The notes under the pieces were generated by a model, which made no database searches, was not told the origin of the DNA, and worked only from the letters and a program-made list of their open reading frames with translations. From Desulfobulbaceae bacterium (GTDB lineage: Bacteria > Desulfobacterota > Desulfobulbia > Desulfobulbales > Desulfocapsaceae): DNA of 64,000 nucleotides. Location of the stretch: NCBI GenBank assembly GCA_026988015.1, contig JALSMA010000078.1, forward strand, positions 20,153 through 84,152, in the 5' to 3' direction. How positions within the stretch are numbered: position 1 is the stretch's first letter; each line of letters opens with the position of its first letter. Positions 27,439 through 36,665 of this stretch are shown piece after piece. The translations under genes and the position numbers were made by a program.

Positions 27439-28323
27439 ATGCAAAACCAACAAAATGCAGTAATATTCAGGCAGGTTGACTCACTCCCCTCCCTCCCCGC
27501 GACGGTGTCCAAAGTCTTGGCAGTAACTGCAGATCCCGAAAGTTCAGCTGAAGATCTTGTTCAGGCCATACTGCCTGACCAGGCCATGTGCGCAACCATC
27601 CTCAAGCTGGCCAACTCTGCTTTTTTTGGGATGCCAAGGGAAGTTGCCACCATGGATAAGGCTGTAACTGTACTCGGATTTAATGAAGTTCATAACCTTG
27701 TTCTTGGTAAAGCGGTTTTCAACTCCTTCAAAAGTATCAGCGACAGCAACCGCAACGCCCTTGATGTCTTCTGGAATCATTCATTTACCTGTGGGCTCTG
27801 TGCTAAAATCCTCTCAGAAAAGTTCGGATGTTCCCCCAGTGAACTCTTCATCGCCGGCCTGATCCATGATATTGGGAAACTGGCGCTCTTCACCGCTCGC
27901 CCAGATGAATACCTGGTAATCCTTGAACTACCTGAAACGGCTCCCATCCTTTGCAAACCCCTCGAGATTGAAATTCTGGGCATAGACCATGAACAGGTCG
28001 GATACCGACTGCTCACCCGCTGGCTTTTTCCTGAAACTCTCCTCAACACCGTCGGGTTCCACCATCATCCTGAAGCATGCAACACCCCCCTCTATGCCCT
28101 CATCATCCAGCTCAGTGATGCCCTCAGTCTCCTTGCACCTCGGCAGGACCCTGCAAAACAGAAACCTCTTTTGCCTCAACTTCTCAGACTCGTTCCCGAC
28201 AGCAAACTACTATGGAAAGAGCATGGGGTCGATATCAGCGAAGAGCTGGTACAGCAATGGATGAAAGCCCTTCTTACCAGCATTGAAAAAGACAGCGCCA
28301 TATTCAATATTTTCAAGTCCTAG
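27439..28323 (+). CDS. HDOD domain protein
   Basis: The 294-residue protein is mostly an HDOD domain, a variant of the HD phosphohydrolase fold that usually lacks enzymatic activity and works in signalling. The start region has the family's typical SLPSLPATVSKVLAVTADPE and ILPDQAMCATILKLANSAFF, then DKAVTVLGFNEVHNLVL, and the retained IAGLIHDIGKLAL segment near residue 140. The output partner is unknown. It is followed at 12 bp by the UbiB-family gene, which suggests co-transcription. The ribosome binding site is weak. Confidence 0.85.
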   Translation: MQNQQNAVIFRQVDSLPSLPATVSKVLAVTADPESSAEDLVQAILPDQAMCATILKLANSAFFGMPREVATMDKAVTVLGFNEVHNLVLGKAVFNSFKSISDSNRNALDVFWNHSFTCGLCAKILSEKFGCSPSELFIAGLIHDIGKLALFTARPDEYLVILELPETAPILCKPLEIEILGIDHEQVGYRLLTRWLFPETLLNTVGFHHHPEACNTPLYALIIQLSDALSLLAPRQDPAKQKPLLPQLLRLVPDSKLLWKEHGVDISEELVQQWMKALLTSIEKDSAIFNIFKS

Positions 28324-28335
28324 TGCCGGGGTCCA

Positions 28336-30018
28336 ATGAAAGTTACCAACATCAGGAAAACTATACAGAGCACCAAACGACTCACCAACATCATCAAAGT
28401 TCTTTCTAAATTTGGTTTCAAAGAGATCATTGTGGATCTTGGACTCGACAGCTTCAGCAGCAGTAATGTTCAAGAGAGCGATCAGGAGGACAACCTTTCC
28501 TCACGCCCCCTCCGCATGCGTCACGTACTTGAAGAACTTGGCCCAACCTACATCAAACTCGGCCAGATTCTTGCCACCCGGCCCGACCTCATTCCCGTTG
28601 AATGGGCGGAAGAATTCAAGCACCTTCAGGATAACTGTGGCCAGGTATCCTTCAGCGAGATCGAAAAAGTTCTCAACCAGGAATTTCCAGGTCGCCTTCA
28701 CCAGCTTTTTGCATCCATCGACGAGGTTCCACTGGCTGCCGCGTCCATGGCCCAGGTACACAAAGCCAAGCTGAAAAATGGTACTGCTGTGGTTTTAAAA
28801 GTTCTGCGTCCTGGCAGTAGTAAACTTGTAGAAGAGGATATGGCCCTTCTTGAGTGGCTGGCCCAGTTTGTAGAAGACTACTTTTCCAATCTCGGATACA
28901 GCCCAGTGGCTGTTGCAGCCGAGTTTTCACGGGAAATAACCAAGGAAATGAATTTCCTCCAGGAAGCCCAGTCAACTGACAAGCTGCGTCGCTATTTTGA
29001 AGATGACCCCAATATCTTTTTTCCTAAAGTATATCGGGAGGTATCCACCAGAAATGTTCTGACCATGGAAGAAATCAAAGGGCGTCCTCTTTCAGCTGTT
29101 GATCCCAAAAGTCTCACTCCTGAAGAAAGGCGCAGGATTGTTGCCAACGGCACAGATGCAGTATTTAAACAATGCCTCAAGTACGGTTTTTTTCATGCCG
29201 ATCCGCACCCGGGCAACATCTTTCTTCTGCCTGGCCAGAAACTCTGTTTTATTGATTGCGGTATGACCGGCCACCTCGACAAAAAAACCGCTGAACAGCT
29301 CATAGACCTTGTCGCATCCATCAGCCAAGGCAATATAGATAAACTCTGCAGGGTGGTGGTGGAACTAACGGATGTGGACCCCATGGTCACTGACAGGCGG
29401 GATTTTCGCTCTGACGCACAGATCATGGCATCCACCTTTCAAGATGCCGATCTTAAGCAACTGGACATCACCCGACTGCTCTCAGACTTTTTTGACATGC
29501 TGCAACGCTACCAGATCACCTGCCCCAGTGACCTGATCCTTCTCACCAAGGCTTTGACCACCATTGAAGGGGTGGCCGAGCACTTTGACCCGTCTTTTAA
29601 TGTACTGGCCCACGTGGAACCACAGATCAGGGAAGTGGTCACCAAGAGGTACGGGTTCACAGCCCTTCGGGATCGCATGCAGAAAAGCATGATTGAGTAT
29701 GTTGATCTTATAGAAAGTCTTCCCCTCAATATCCAGCGGATTATTGACCAGGTACGTCACAATCGTTTGACCCTGAACCTGGAAATGAAACGGATTGAGC
29801 ACCTTGCCGACAAGGTTGACCTTTCAAGTCGACTCATGGGAATTTCCATGATCATTTCGGCGCTTATTGTGGGCTCCTCAATCTTGATTCTTGCGGATTC
29901 ACTGGCAAAAAAGCCTGGATTTCTAGGCGTGGTCGGGTTGATTGGGCTTGCAGGAGCGGGACTCTACTCTGCTGGATTTGTGGCTTCTTTTCTGCTGCCA
30001 AAGAAAAAAAAGAAATAA
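28336..30018 (+). CDS. UbiB/AarF (ABC1) family protein kinase-like protein
   Basis: The 560-residue protein has the atypical kinase motifs of the UbiB family: GPTYIKLGQILATRPDLIP (the KxGQ region, about residue 69), the Ala-rich loop AAASMAQVHKAKL (about 135), the VVLKVLRPG lysine, FHADPHPGNIF (about 289) and FIDCGMTG (about 308). Two C-terminal membrane segments lie at about 500-555, and the last residues are a poly-Lys tail. Homologues support ubiquinone biosynthesis; many sulfate reducers make menaquinone, so the exact role is unclear. It is convergent with the TIM-like gene, 6 bp apart. Confidence 0.9.
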   Translation: MKVTNIRKTIQSTKRLTNIIKVLSKFGFKEIIVDLGLDSFSSSNVQESDQEDNLSSRPLRMRHVLEELGPTYIKLGQILATRPDLIPVEWAEEFKHLQDNCGQVSFSEIEKVLNQEFPGRLHQLFASIDEVPLAAASMAQVHKAKLKNGTAVVLKVLRPGSSKLVEEDMALLEWLAQFVEDYFSNLGYSPVAVAAEFSREITKEMNFLQEAQSTDKLRRYFEDDPNIFFPKVYREVSTRNVLTMEEIKGRPLSAVDPKSLTPEERRRIVANGTDAVFKQCLKYGFFHADPHPGNIFLLPGQKLCFIDCGMTGHLDKKTAEQLIDLVASISQGNIDKLCRVVVELTDVDPMVTDRRDFRSDAQIMASTFQDADLKQLDITRLLSDFFDMLQRYQITCPSDLILLTKALTTIEGVAEHFDPSFNVLAHVEPQIREVVTKRYGFTALRDRMQKSMIEYVDLIESLPLNIQRIIDQVRHNRLTLNLEMKRIEHLADKVDLSSRLMGISMIISALIVGSSILILADSLAKKPGFLGVVGLIGLAGAGLYSAGFVASFLLPKKKKK

Positions 30019-30024
30019 CTTTTT

Positions 30025-30729
30025 TCAGGAACGGGATAAAAAACCACCAACCCTGTTGCAGAGATCAGCAAAAATTCTGGCATCAAGACTTGACTGGCCC
30101 ACAAAAACTCCTGAGAGTTCCTTAATAGCAAGATATTCTTCCACGTTATCAGGCTGCAGGGAGCCACCGTAGACCACAGGCCTTTCAGACTGTACCTGTC
30201 TGATAAATCTTGCTGCCTCCCGCACACGAGTCGGCTGTTCTGGAACCCTTGTGATTGCAGCCTCGGTAGGTCCATATGCAATCAACAACTCGTCACAGTC
30301 TATATCATTGAGTGCCGTGAGCTGAGACATGGCATAGGGCTGATCAATGCAAACGATGGGTTTCAAGCCTGCATCAACCGATTCTGACATTTTATTGGCT
30401 GTATCCTGCGAAGTTTCATGGAAGTAACGTCTTCGTTCTGAATGACCAATGATCACATAATCCACCATCCCCCGAATCATGTCAGCGGCCACCGCACCTG
30501 TGTAAGAGCCCTTTGGAAAAGGAGAGACATCCTGACCTGCCAGCGAAAAATTTTGCAGGTTCAATGCCTGGATATACTCAGAAAGACTACACAAACAGAT
30601 GAAAGAGGGAGCGACAATAACCTCCAGCCCATCCACAGGCCGATACAGATCAGCAAACTCGGAAAACCACTCTTGAGCCGCATTTCTGGTTTTATTGCTC
30701 TTCCAGTTGCCGATCACGTACTTTTTCAT
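30025..30729 (-). CDS. Triosephosphate isomerase homologue lacking the usual catalytic Glu
   Basis: The start at 30729 gives MKKYVIGNWKSN, a normal TIM start, and 234 residues, slightly short. It keeps the substrate Asn/Lys (NWKSN), the catalytic His in IIGHSERRRYF (about residue 94), YGGSLQPDN and the phosphate loop GVFVGQSSLDA. But the segment that in TIMs reads A-Y-E-P-V-W-A-I-G-T-G reads A-Y-G-P-T-E-A-A-I-T-R here (codon GGA), so the catalytic Glu is replaced by Gly and loop 6 is altered. It could be an inactive or re-purposed paralogue, or the call could rest on a base error. It is the last gene of the ychF-to-tim cluster. Confidence 0.7.
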   Translation of the reverse strand: MKKYVIGNWKSNKTRNAAQEWFSEFADLYRPVDGLEVIVAPSFICLCSLSEYIQALNLQNFSLAGQDVSPFPKGSYTGAVAADMIRGMVDYVIIGHSERRRYFHETSQDTANKMSESVDAGLKPIVCIDQPYAMSQLTALNDIDCDELLIAYGPTEAAITRVPEQPTRVREAARFIRQVQSERPVVYGGSLQPDNVEEYLAIKELSGVFVGQSSLDARIFADLCNRVGGFLSRS

Positions 30730-30796
30730 GCGCAACACCTGTATTATGTGTAAAAACACACGGGTCAGAATAGGCCCAACATCACAACTGAGAGGA

Positions 30797-31096
30797 TTAG
30801 AGCAAACTGCCCGCAATTTTTTCTCGAATTTCCCCTATTGCAACTCCTGCGACCAGCACCACTTTGTTTCGAGACTGCAAACCATGACCGATCTCCAAAT
30901 CTCTCCTCTTCACACCCAAAAACGTTGCCAGAAAAGAGAGCACTGCATCATTGGCCTTACCATCCATGGGAGAAGCTTTGACAGAGACTTTTATGGCATC
31001 GCCATGGTATCCAACAAAACGAGTTCGTGAAGCCTTTGGCTGAACATAGAGCCGCAACAACACCCGCCCATCTTTATAGCACGCAGCAAACGACAC
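30797..31096 (-). CDS. yggU: DUF167 (YggU) family protein
   Basis: The 99-residue protein has the family pattern LRLYVQPKASRTRFVGYHGD, VKASPMDGKANDAVLSFLA and KRRDLEIGHGLQSRNKVVLV. The biological role of YggU is not settled. It is placed 10 bp after the DivIVA-like gene, next to yggT; yggT, divIVA and yggU often occur together near cell division genes. The next gene starts 67 bp downstream. Confidence 0.88.
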   Translation of the reverse strand: MSFAACYKDGRVLLRLYVQPKASRTRFVGYHGDAIKVSVKASPMDGKANDAVLSFLATFLGVKRRDLEIGHGLQSRNKVVLVAGVAIGEIREKIAGSLL

Positions 31097-31106
31097 AGGG
31101 AATTAC

Positions 31107-32159
31107 TCAGGAAGAGGAATCCTTTCCGTCCTCCTTGGTTTCCAGAGTAAACATATCTTTTATGTTAAAATCCTCCCCAGTATCCCCTGACGTCTCCCCA
31201 CGCAATAGTGATTCCAGAGCATCTTCAGCTAAATCAGAACTGGATTCAGAAGAGCTGGCCAATTTTTCAAAGTCATTTTCAGCAACAGTCCCATCTTCAT
31301 TAATTTCAATTTTCTCAAAGAGCTCATCCATATCTTCTGCGGTATCTCCTGCCAAACCTTCCAAACCGCCTTCTTCTGCAAGACTCTCGTCTTCAGAAAT
31401 ATCACCATCCTCATCCTCGTCGGGATAGAAGACCTCAATGGTCTCCAGATAACTCGCAAGGGTGGACTTTAAATCCTCCTTCACTTCGCTCTTTTTCTTT
31501 TTCAGGGCCGCTATCTCTATGGGCAGACGGGTAAGTTCCTTATGGGCATCATCACGGATCTTTTCAATCTCGGCCTTTGCTGCCGCAATCATCTCTTCAG
31601 CTTCTACCCTGCTCTTTTCCTTGAGATCTTCTGCAAACTGCTGAGCTGTTGCCAGTGCAGATTTAAAATCCACTTCTTCCTTCTTGAGCTCGTTATTCTG
31701 TTCCTGAAGAAGCTCGATTTTCGTACGCAGACCCTCTTTTTCGGCCTCTGCTGCCTTCAAGGCTGCTTCCGCCTCTTCAACCTTGGCACTTGCAGCACTA
31801 ACCTCTTCGTCCCGCTCTACATTCTCCTGCTCCATGTCAGCAATTCGCAGCTGCAACTCTTCAACCTCTTGGGTCAGTTCCTTTACTTTTTCTTCTTTCT
31901 GGACACACCCCTCTTTCAGCTCTTCGGATATCTTTCTGGTGAACTCCATATCCGTTTCCAGAGAACTGTTATAGTCTTCAGAAGACTCCTTTTCCTTACG
32001 CAGGGTTTCGAGTTCATCAAGATATTCCTTGCACTGCTCCTGCAATTCAAAAAACTCATCAGCTATGGTCTCGAGGTAATCCCTCACTTCAAGTGGATCA
32101 CACCCTCTGAATTTGACCTGAAATTCCTGATCTTTAATTAGCTGCGGGGTTAATGTCAT
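31107..32159 (-). CDS. DivIVA domain protein
   Basis: The 350-residue protein has an N-terminal DivIVA-type segment (LIKDQEFQVKFRGCDPLEVR, residues 8-27) followed by a long coiled coil (about residues 35-230) rich in Glu, Lys and Leu, and an acidic C-terminal tail. DivIVA proteins bind curved membranes and organise poles or septa. In Gram-negative sulfate reducers the function is less clear. Length exceeds the usual 160-230 residues because of the acidic C-terminus. It lies in a same-strand run with yggT upstream and yggU downstream. Confidence 0.85.
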   Translation of the reverse strand: MTLTPQLIKDQEFQVKFRGCDPLEVRDYLETIADEFFELQEQCKEYLDELETLRKEKESSEDYNSSLETDMEFTRKISEELKEGCVQKEEKVKELTQEVEELQLRIADMEQENVERDEEVSAASAKVEEAEAALKAAEAEKEGLRTKIELLQEQNNELKKEEVDFKSALATAQQFAEDLKEKSRVEAEEMIAAAKAEIEKIRDDAHKELTRLPIEIAALKKKKSEVKEDLKSTLASYLETIEVFYPDEDEDGDISEDESLAEEGGLEGLAGDTAEDMDELFEKIEINEDGTVAENDFEKLASSSESSSDLAEDALESLLRGETSGDTGEDFNIKDMFTLETKEDGKDSSS

Positions 32160-32257
32160 GGCAAAATCCTCTTATGGTCACGCTCTTGAAAAAACAAAGT
32201 CAATCACATATAAAAACAAAAACCTACGGACAAAGACAGATCAACTGACAGAGGGAG

Positions 32258-32557
32258 TTATCCCATTCCCATGGCCAACTGTTTCAGAGTCGGTACCAGA
32301 AAGCTCTGCAGAAACATAATGGCCATAATTAAAATCATGGGAGAAAAATCTATTCCACCCATATTAATGGGGAGAAAACGCCTGATACGACTGAGCAATG
32401 GCTCGGTCACATCGTAAAGAAAGCGTACAATCGGATTATAGGGATCAGCGTTTACCCAGGATATCACAGCCCTACCTATGATAATCCACATATAGGCTGT
32501 GAGCAGAAAATCCAGTAGCTGGGCTATGGCCATCATAAAATTATTTACAACAAACAT
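32258..32557 (-). CDS. YggT family membrane protein
   Basis: The 99-residue protein has two hydrophobic segments (about residues 5-30 and 68-92) and the family motif WVNADPYNPIVRFLYDVTEP (about 34-53). YggT proteins are small inner-membrane proteins linked to osmotic tolerance or division in some bacteria. It sits 20 bp after metG and 98 bp before the DivIVA-like gene, a common arrangement. Confidence 0.9.
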   Translation of the reverse strand: MFVVNNFMMAIAQLLDFLLTAYMWIIIGRAVISWVNADPYNPIVRFLYDVTEPLLSRIRRFLPINMGGIDFSPMILIMAIMFLQSFLVPTLKQLAMGMG

Positions 32558-32577
32558 CTGAATACTCCATCTTTTTT

Positions 32578-34524
32578 TTATGCAACTGGCGTTCCCGGAG
32601 GAACCGATCCACTCACGGTGGAGAGAACCAGACGCGTCCCCTCATCACCTTCCACCTTTGCAGCAAGTACCATCCCCTGGGAACCAACCCCCATCAGTTT
32701 TATGGGCTGGAGATTGGCAACTATTAACACCTGCATACCGACAAGCTCTTCAGGTCGGTAAAATTTAGCAATACCAGCGACAATGGTCCGTTCTTCAGGG
32801 GCCTTGACAGTGAGTTTAAGCAGACGATCTGATTTCTTTACAGGTTCAGCAGCCACTATTTCGGCCACCCGTAACTGAACTTTCTGAAACTGGTCAAAAC
32901 CGATCACACCTTCAGCCAGCGTGACCTTCTGTTTTTTCCCAGCTTTCGAAGATTTCTTATGATTTTTGTCACGGTTCACCGGCTGCTCTTTATTCTTAAC
33001 AGCAACACGTGGAAAAAGTGCCTCCACCTTCTCCAGCCGGGTTCCAGCTACCAATCCTCCCCAGTTCCCGTTGTCAGCGAGATTTGTTACCAAAGGGCTA
33101 TCCTGATCAAGCCCAAGCCCCCGCGCCATTTTGGTACAGGTTGCTGGCATCACTGGTTGGAGCAACAGCGTAAGCAGACGCAAAGTCTCAGCAAGATTAT
33201 AAAGGACCGTGCCAAGACGACCCTGCCGGGCTGGGTCCTTCACCAGGGCCCATGGCTCGTTTTCAACAATATATTTGTTGGCCTGACTGATCAGCTCCCA
33301 TACGGCCTGCAGGGCACGATGAAACTGAAAGCTGCCCATGTTTTCCCGATAACTTTGGAGTACTGTTGCAGCAAGATCGCAGAGAACCGTATCATCATCG
33401 ACAGCAACTGCTTCCGGTACCACACCATCACAATACTTGACTAGCATTGCTGTGGTTCTACTGTACAGGTTCCCAATGTCATTGGCCAGATCTGAGTTCA
33501 TTCTGGTCACAATCGCATCGGAACTAAAAGAGGCATCAAGGCCAAAAGACATTTCCCGCAGAATAAAATAACGAACACTATCCACGCCATATTCATCAAT
33601 GAGTTCAGCTGGCCGTATCACATTGCCAATACTCTTAGACATCTTGGTCTCATCCACATTCCAATATCCGTGAACATGCAGTTTCTGATATAGAGGCAGC
33701 CCTATGGAAAGGATCATAGTAGGCCAGTAGATGGCGTGAGGTTTTAAGATATCCTTGGCAATAACATGCTCTGCTGCCCCCCAATACTTCTGGAAATTAT
33801 CCCCGTGAGGATAACCAATACCGGTGAGATAATTGATGAGTGCATCAAACCAGACATAGGTCACAAAATTTTTATCAAACGGCAGCGGGATCCCCCAGGT
33901 AAGCCGGGAAGTGGGCCGGGAGATACAGAGATCCTCTAGGGGTTCACTCAAAAATGACAGCACCTCATTCCTATAACGCTGTGGAGTAATAAAGTCGGAA
34001 TTTGTTTTGATGTGATCTATAAGTTCCTTCTGGTAACGCGACATCTTAAAGAAATAATTCTCTTCAGTGATCTCCTCAGGTACGGTCTGGTGATCGGGGC
34101 ATTTCCCGTCCACAAGTTCTTTTTCTGTGAGGAAACGTTCGCAACCGGTGCAATACAGACCGGTATACTTATCAAAATAGATATCCCCTTTATCATAAAC
34201 CTGCTGCAGAATATTCTGAACCGTGGTCACATGCTCAGGATCTGTTGTCCTGATAAAGTTGTCAGGCTCAACATCCAGCTGGGGCCATGTTTCCCGAAAC
34301 ATCCCACTGATCCGGTCCACATATTCCTTAGGACTCACTCCTTCACTGGCAGCTGCCTCAGCTATCTTGTCACCATGTTCGTCGGTACCAGTCTGAAACC
34401 GGACACTGTCACCGGTGAGGCGCTTAAAACGGGCGTAAGTGTCGGCAACAATGGTGGTATAGGCATGGCCAAGATGTGGCTGCGCATTCACGTAATATAT
34501 GGGGGTCGTTATGTAGGTTGTCAT
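32578..34524 (-). CDS. metG: Methionyl-tRNA synthetase with C-terminal tRNA-binding domain
   Basis: MetRS charges tRNA-Met. The 648-residue protein has the class I HIGH equivalent PHLGHAYTT (about residue 16), a zinc region CTGCERFL with GKCPDH (about 129-147), the KMSKS motif (about 299), and a C-terminal EMAP/Trbp111-type domain (about 540-648) starting IGFDQFQKVQLRVAEIVA, joined by a Lys-rich linker. It lies in the holB-ricT-metG order common in related bacteria. Confidence 0.97.
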   Translation of the reverse strand: MTTYITTPIYYVNAQPHLGHAYTTIVADTYARFKRLTGDSVRFQTGTDEHGDKIAEAAASEGVSPKEYVDRISGMFRETWPQLDVEPDNFIRTTDPEHVTTVQNILQQVYDKGDIYFDKYTGLYCTGCERFLTEKELVDGKCPDHQTVPEEITEENYFFKMSRYQKELIDHIKTNSDFITPQRYRNEVLSFLSEPLEDLCISRPTSRLTWGIPLPFDKNFVTYVWFDALINYLTGIGYPHGDNFQKYWGAAEHVIAKDILKPHAIYWPTMILSIGLPLYQKLHVHGYWNVDETKMSKSIGNVIRPAELIDEYGVDSVRYFILREMSFGLDASFSSDAIVTRMNSDLANDIGNLYSRTTAMLVKYCDGVVPEAVAVDDDTVLCDLAATVLQSYRENMGSFQFHRALQAVWELISQANKYIVENEPWALVKDPARQGRLGTVLYNLAETLRLLTLLLQPVMPATCTKMARGLGLDQDSPLVTNLADNGNWGGLVAGTRLEKVEALFPRVAVKNKEQPVNRDKNHKKSSKAGKKQKVTLAEGVIGFDQFQKVQLRVAEIVAAEPVKKSDRLLKLTVKAPEERTIVAGIAKFYRPEELVGMQVLIVANLQPIKLMGVGSQGMVLAAKVEGDEGTRLVLSTVSGSVPPGTPVA

Positions 34525-34719
34525 CGTTAATATAAAATAGGTTGATACTGCTTTGTATCCAGAGCCCAGCCATCACAGCTCAAAATTTACGTCACAATCA
34601 TCAGCAATACACTGGGACATTCTCTTCCTGCTGGAAGGGCAGTATTCTTTTCCCTGAACCAGTGACAGCTCATAGATTCAGGGTTACTCCAGCACAAGAA
34701 CTATCAGACGATCAGCCGA

Positions 34720-35649
34720 TTACTCTTTTTTATCCGTTTTTCTGTCTTTCTTTCCTTTCTTTGCCTTCTTCTCCGATCGTACCGGTTCGGCATTTTTCCA
34801 CTGTTCAGCATTCAGGATCTGAATTTCACCCTCTTCATCAACCACCTGAAGTGTTGCCTGCAACGGATTTTGACGTTTCACCCTGTAACAGCTCCCATCA
34901 ACCATGAGTTTTTTTCCGGGCCTAGGCATTCCCTTACGCTCCCGTTTGTAGGTTTCAAACTCGTAGGTAAGACAGCAGAGAAGACGATTACAGACACCGG
35001 ATATCTTTGATGGGTTCAGCGGAAGATCCTGCTCCTTGGCCATCTTGATGGACACCGAATCAAATTTTTTCATATGTCCTGAACAGCAGAGTTCCCGTCC
35101 ACAGGTACCAAGCCCACCAATCATTTTGGTCTCATGACGCACACCAACCTGCCGCATCTCAACCCGGGTTCTGAACTCCTGCACAAGATCCTTGACCAAC
35201 GCCCTGAAATCCACCCGTTTATCCGCAGTAAAGTAAAAGATCATCTTACTGCCGTTAAAAAAACGCTCCACTCGAACAAGGCGCATCTGCAAAGCATGCC
35301 GGACTATCAACTCCTTACAGGTGGCGAAGGCATGTGCCTCCTCAACAGGGATATTCTCATAGCGGTTACACTCTTCGTGGACTGCACGCCGTAAGATCTC
35401 GTAACTCGCCCTGCGTTCAACCTCAGATTCCCTGCAGGCAGGGGCAGAACAGATAATAGAGGCGGGTTCTATTCCGTACTCTCCGCGAACCATCACCACT
35501 TCTCCACGACTCAGATCATCAAGCAGCGTGGAGGCTGTAAACTCCTGTCCTTGATCCCGAAAACGGATACGGTAAAAATAGCTCAGTTGCACATTTTTCT
35601 TGTCAAACCCCATTTTGGGATCTTCTTTTTTCTGCTTCTCTTCTGCCAT
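34720..35649 (-). CDS. PSP1 domain protein, RicT-like
   Basis: The 309-residue protein carries the PSP1 C-terminal domain: an N-terminal barrel (YFYRIRFRDQGQEFTAS) and the Cys-rich core GGLGTCGRELCCSGHMKKF with CNRLLCCLTYEFETY. Bacillus RicT works with RicA and RicF and binds iron-sulfur clusters; no RicA or RicF is seen here. A Lys-rich tail (KKAKKGKKDRKTDKKE) ends the protein. It lies directly between holB (8 bp) and metG. Confidence 0.85.
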   Translation of the reverse strand: MAEEKQKKEDPKMGFDKKNVQLSYFYRIRFRDQGQEFTASTLLDDLSRGEVVMVRGEYGIEPASIICSAPACRESEVERRASYEILRRAVHEECNRYENIPVEEAHAFATCKELIVRHALQMRLVRVERFFNGSKMIFYFTADKRVDFRALVKDLVQEFRTRVEMRQVGVRHETKMIGGLGTCGRELCCSGHMKKFDSVSIKMAKEQDLPLNPSKISGVCNRLLCCLTYEFETYKRERKGMPRPGKKLMVDGSCYRVKRQNPLQATLQVVDEEGEIQILNAEQWKNAEPVRSEKKAKKGKKDRKTDKKE

Positions 35650-35657
35650 AATTCCTT

Positions 35658-36662
35658 CTATTCCTTCAACCTAAAAAGAAGCACCTCACAGACAAGCGTT
35701 CGGTTACAATTTCGGGCCAGTTCTTTTTCTGCCTGGTTAACGGCCTGCAGTTTAGCAAAATATTGTTCATAATTCCAGCCTTTCCGTGTAGTCAGGCCCC
35801 CTGCGCCCATTTCCTGACCACAAAGCTCGAAGAGACCATCTCTGATCCAGAGTCTAATCAATGAAAACAGGTAGGACAAATCTTCCTTCAGTGCTGCCAT
35901 CTTCTCTGCCATCAGCAGGCATTTTCTAACATCTGCTGGCTCATCCCTGTGCTGGGACAGCAGCAAATCCGACAAATCCTCCCAGAACGAGACCAGCTCT
36001 CTTTTGTGAAACAACAATGCTCTGCCGGGACTCCCTTCAGCAATACGTGCAAGCAGCAGTGCGGTTTTCTCTTCCATCGCACCATCCAACTCCATGAGAA
36101 TTTCTGTGGTTTCCTCAGGGGTAAGAGCATAAAAAGGGATGGTCTGACATCTGGAAACAATTGTCTGCAGAACGGTAGCAGCAGAATCTGCAGTGAGGAT
36201 CAGGAGGTTGTTCTCGCGCGGCTCCTCAAGGGTTTTCAAGAGACAGTTTGCTGCCTCCTGGCGCATGGCATGAACATCTTCAATAAGAACTACCCGGGTT
36301 CTGGCCTCATATGGTGCAAATGAGAGTTTTTTTATGAGTTCACGAACCTGAGCAATTTTAATCGCCCCTTGTTCAGGAGACACCTGCAGAAAATCCGGGT
36401 GCGATTCAGCTGCAAACTTCCTGCAGGATGGGCAGATACCGCACGACACCAACCCCAGTTGCTCTCTGCAGTTCACAGCAGCAGCAAGTCCCCGGGCAAA
36501 CAACTGTTTTCCAACTCCTTCCGGACCTCGAAACAGGTAGGCATGAGCCACACGACCTGAGTCCAGACTCCTGCCCAGAAGCTTCCTCGCCTGATGCTGC
36601 CCGTAAAAAGACCTGCCAGCTATCAGCAGTTCTGGTTGTTCTGTCTGCCAGCTACTGTTCAT
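35658..36662 (-). CDS. holB: DNA polymerase III delta prime subunit
   Basis: HolB is part of the clamp loader. The 334-residue protein has a Walker A-like RGPEGVGKQLFARGLAAAVN (about residue 44), a zinc-binding CGICPSC (about 76), a VVLIEDVHAM Walker-B region, and a SRC (sensor 1) motif in TIVSRCQTIPF. The delta prime subunit of many bacteria does not hydrolyse ATP. It lies just after the HD/OB nuclease gene (3 bp gap), so translation is probably coupled. Normal length. Confidence 0.9.
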   Translation of the reverse strand: MNSSWQTEQPELLIAGRSFYGQHQARKLLGRSLDSGRVAHAYLFRGPEGVGKQLFARGLAAAVNCREQLGLVSCGICPSCRKFAAESHPDFLQVSPEQGAIKIAQVRELIKKLSFAPYEARTRVVLIEDVHAMRQEAANCLLKTLEEPRENNLLILTADSAATVLQTIVSRCQTIPFYALTPEETTEILMELDGAMEEKTALLLARIAEGSPGRALLFHKRELVSFWEDLSDLLLSQHRDEPADVRKCLLMAEKMAALKEDLSYLFSLIRLWIRDGLFELCGQEMGAGGLTTRKGWNYEQYFAKLQAVNQAEKELARNCNRTLVCEVLLFRLKE

Positions 36663-36665
36663 CTG

